This document shows, piece by piece, positions 6,301 to 6,354 of a stretch of 6,354 bases of DNA. The DNA is from an uncultured Atopobiaceae bacterium. GTDB taxonomy: Bacteria; Actinomycetota; Coriobacteriia; Coriobacteriales; Atopobiaceae. The position numbers and the translations under genes are program-made. A model generated the notes under the pieces. It did no database searches, was not told the origin of the DNA, and saw nothing but the letters and a program-made list of their open reading frames with translations. The first letter of the stretch is position 1, and every line of letters starts with the position of its first letter. Location of the stretch: NCBI GenBank assembly GCA_947303905.1, contig CAMYZR010000090.1, forward strand, positions 1 through 6,354. The letters run 5' to 3'.

Positions 6301-6305
6301 CCTCC
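6301..6305 (-). promoter_or_regulatory. Ribosome binding site of the flavoprotein gene
   Basis: GGAGG on the minus strand, with a 4-base ACCA spacer before the ATG at 6296. The spacing is a little short but the core is perfect, and it supports this start. Confidence 0.65.
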
Positions 6306-6325
6306 AGCAGCAGGTGACAGTACGA

Positions 6326-6339
6326 GGAGACAGGAGACA
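6326..6339. repeat. Tandem GGAGACA heptamer running into a palindrome
   Basis: GGAGACA occurs at 6326-6332 and again at 6333-6339 with no gap. The second copy forms part of the left arm of the palindrome at the window edge. It lies 30-43 bases upstream of the flavoprotein start codon. Confidence 0.5.
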
Positions 6340-6354
6340 GGTACCTGTCCCCTG
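6331..6354. repeat. 24-bp near-perfect palindrome at the right edge, REP-like
   Basis: The core GACAGGTACCTGTC (6336-6349) is a perfect 14-bp palindrome. The symmetry extends to 24 bp with a single mismatched pair (A6335 against C6350) and may continue past the edge. It sits 34 bases upstream of the flavoprotein start codon. From memory, sequences of the form GGGGACAGGTACCTGTCCCC recur as dispersed intergenic palindromes in many bacteria, so a REP-type repeat is the first guess. An operator for the flavoprotein gene is the alternative. Confidence 0.6.

Noticed and set aside
4956..6317. Long rightward open reading frame opposite the flavoprotein gene
   Set aside because: It is His/Ala/Val-rich low-information translation, antisense to a gene with unmistakable FAD-binding motifs.

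Overview
The window is high-GC bacterial DNA with strongly GC-biased third codon positions, short intergenic gaps, Shine-Dalgarno-led genes and some GTG starts. Together with the protein content (a LytS-type kinase, a Pro/Ala/Thr-rich single-span membrane protein and a COG2509 flavoprotein), this best fits a high-GC Gram-positive. My guess is an Olsenella/Atopobium/Collinsella-type member of the Coriobacteriia. That placement is inference from composition and protein flavour, with no marker gene to confirm it.

Layout: (1) Bases 1-2374 hold a leftward two-gene operon. A GT-A/GT2-like glycosyltransferase is followed, with a 1-base stop/start overlap, by a LytS/YpdA-family sensor histidine kinase that runs off the left edge before its ATP-binding domain is complete. 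(2) Bases 2375-2518 are a compact divergent control region with a candidate promoter in each direction, a small dyad between them and an 11-bp-period direct repeat. (3) Bases 2519-3145 encode, rightward, a 208-residue Gln/Ala/Asn-rich protein of unknown function. It contains five copies of a short amphipathic motif and is followed by a strong hairpin terminator. (4) Bases 3300-4832 encode, rightward, a 510-residue single-span membrane protein with a disordered acidic N-terminus and a three-module extracytoplasmic part containing six cysteines. (5) A short perfect hairpin sits between convergent genes. (6) Bases 4872-6296 encode, leftward, a COG2509-type FAD-dependent dehydrogenase with a four-cysteine cluster. 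(7) The right edge carries a near-perfect 24-bp palindrome next to a short tandem repeat.

The glycosyltransferase and kinase are probably co-transcribed and translationally coupled; a LytTR-type response regulator would be expected just beyond the left edge but is not visible. The other genes have separate signals and no clear shared pathway. There are no tRNA, rRNA, CRISPR or transposase genes. The features most worth a second look are the repeat-built Q-rich protein and its divergent promoter region, the duplicated extracytoplasmic module of the membrane protein, the shortened membrane sensor of the kinase, and the palindrome at the right edge.
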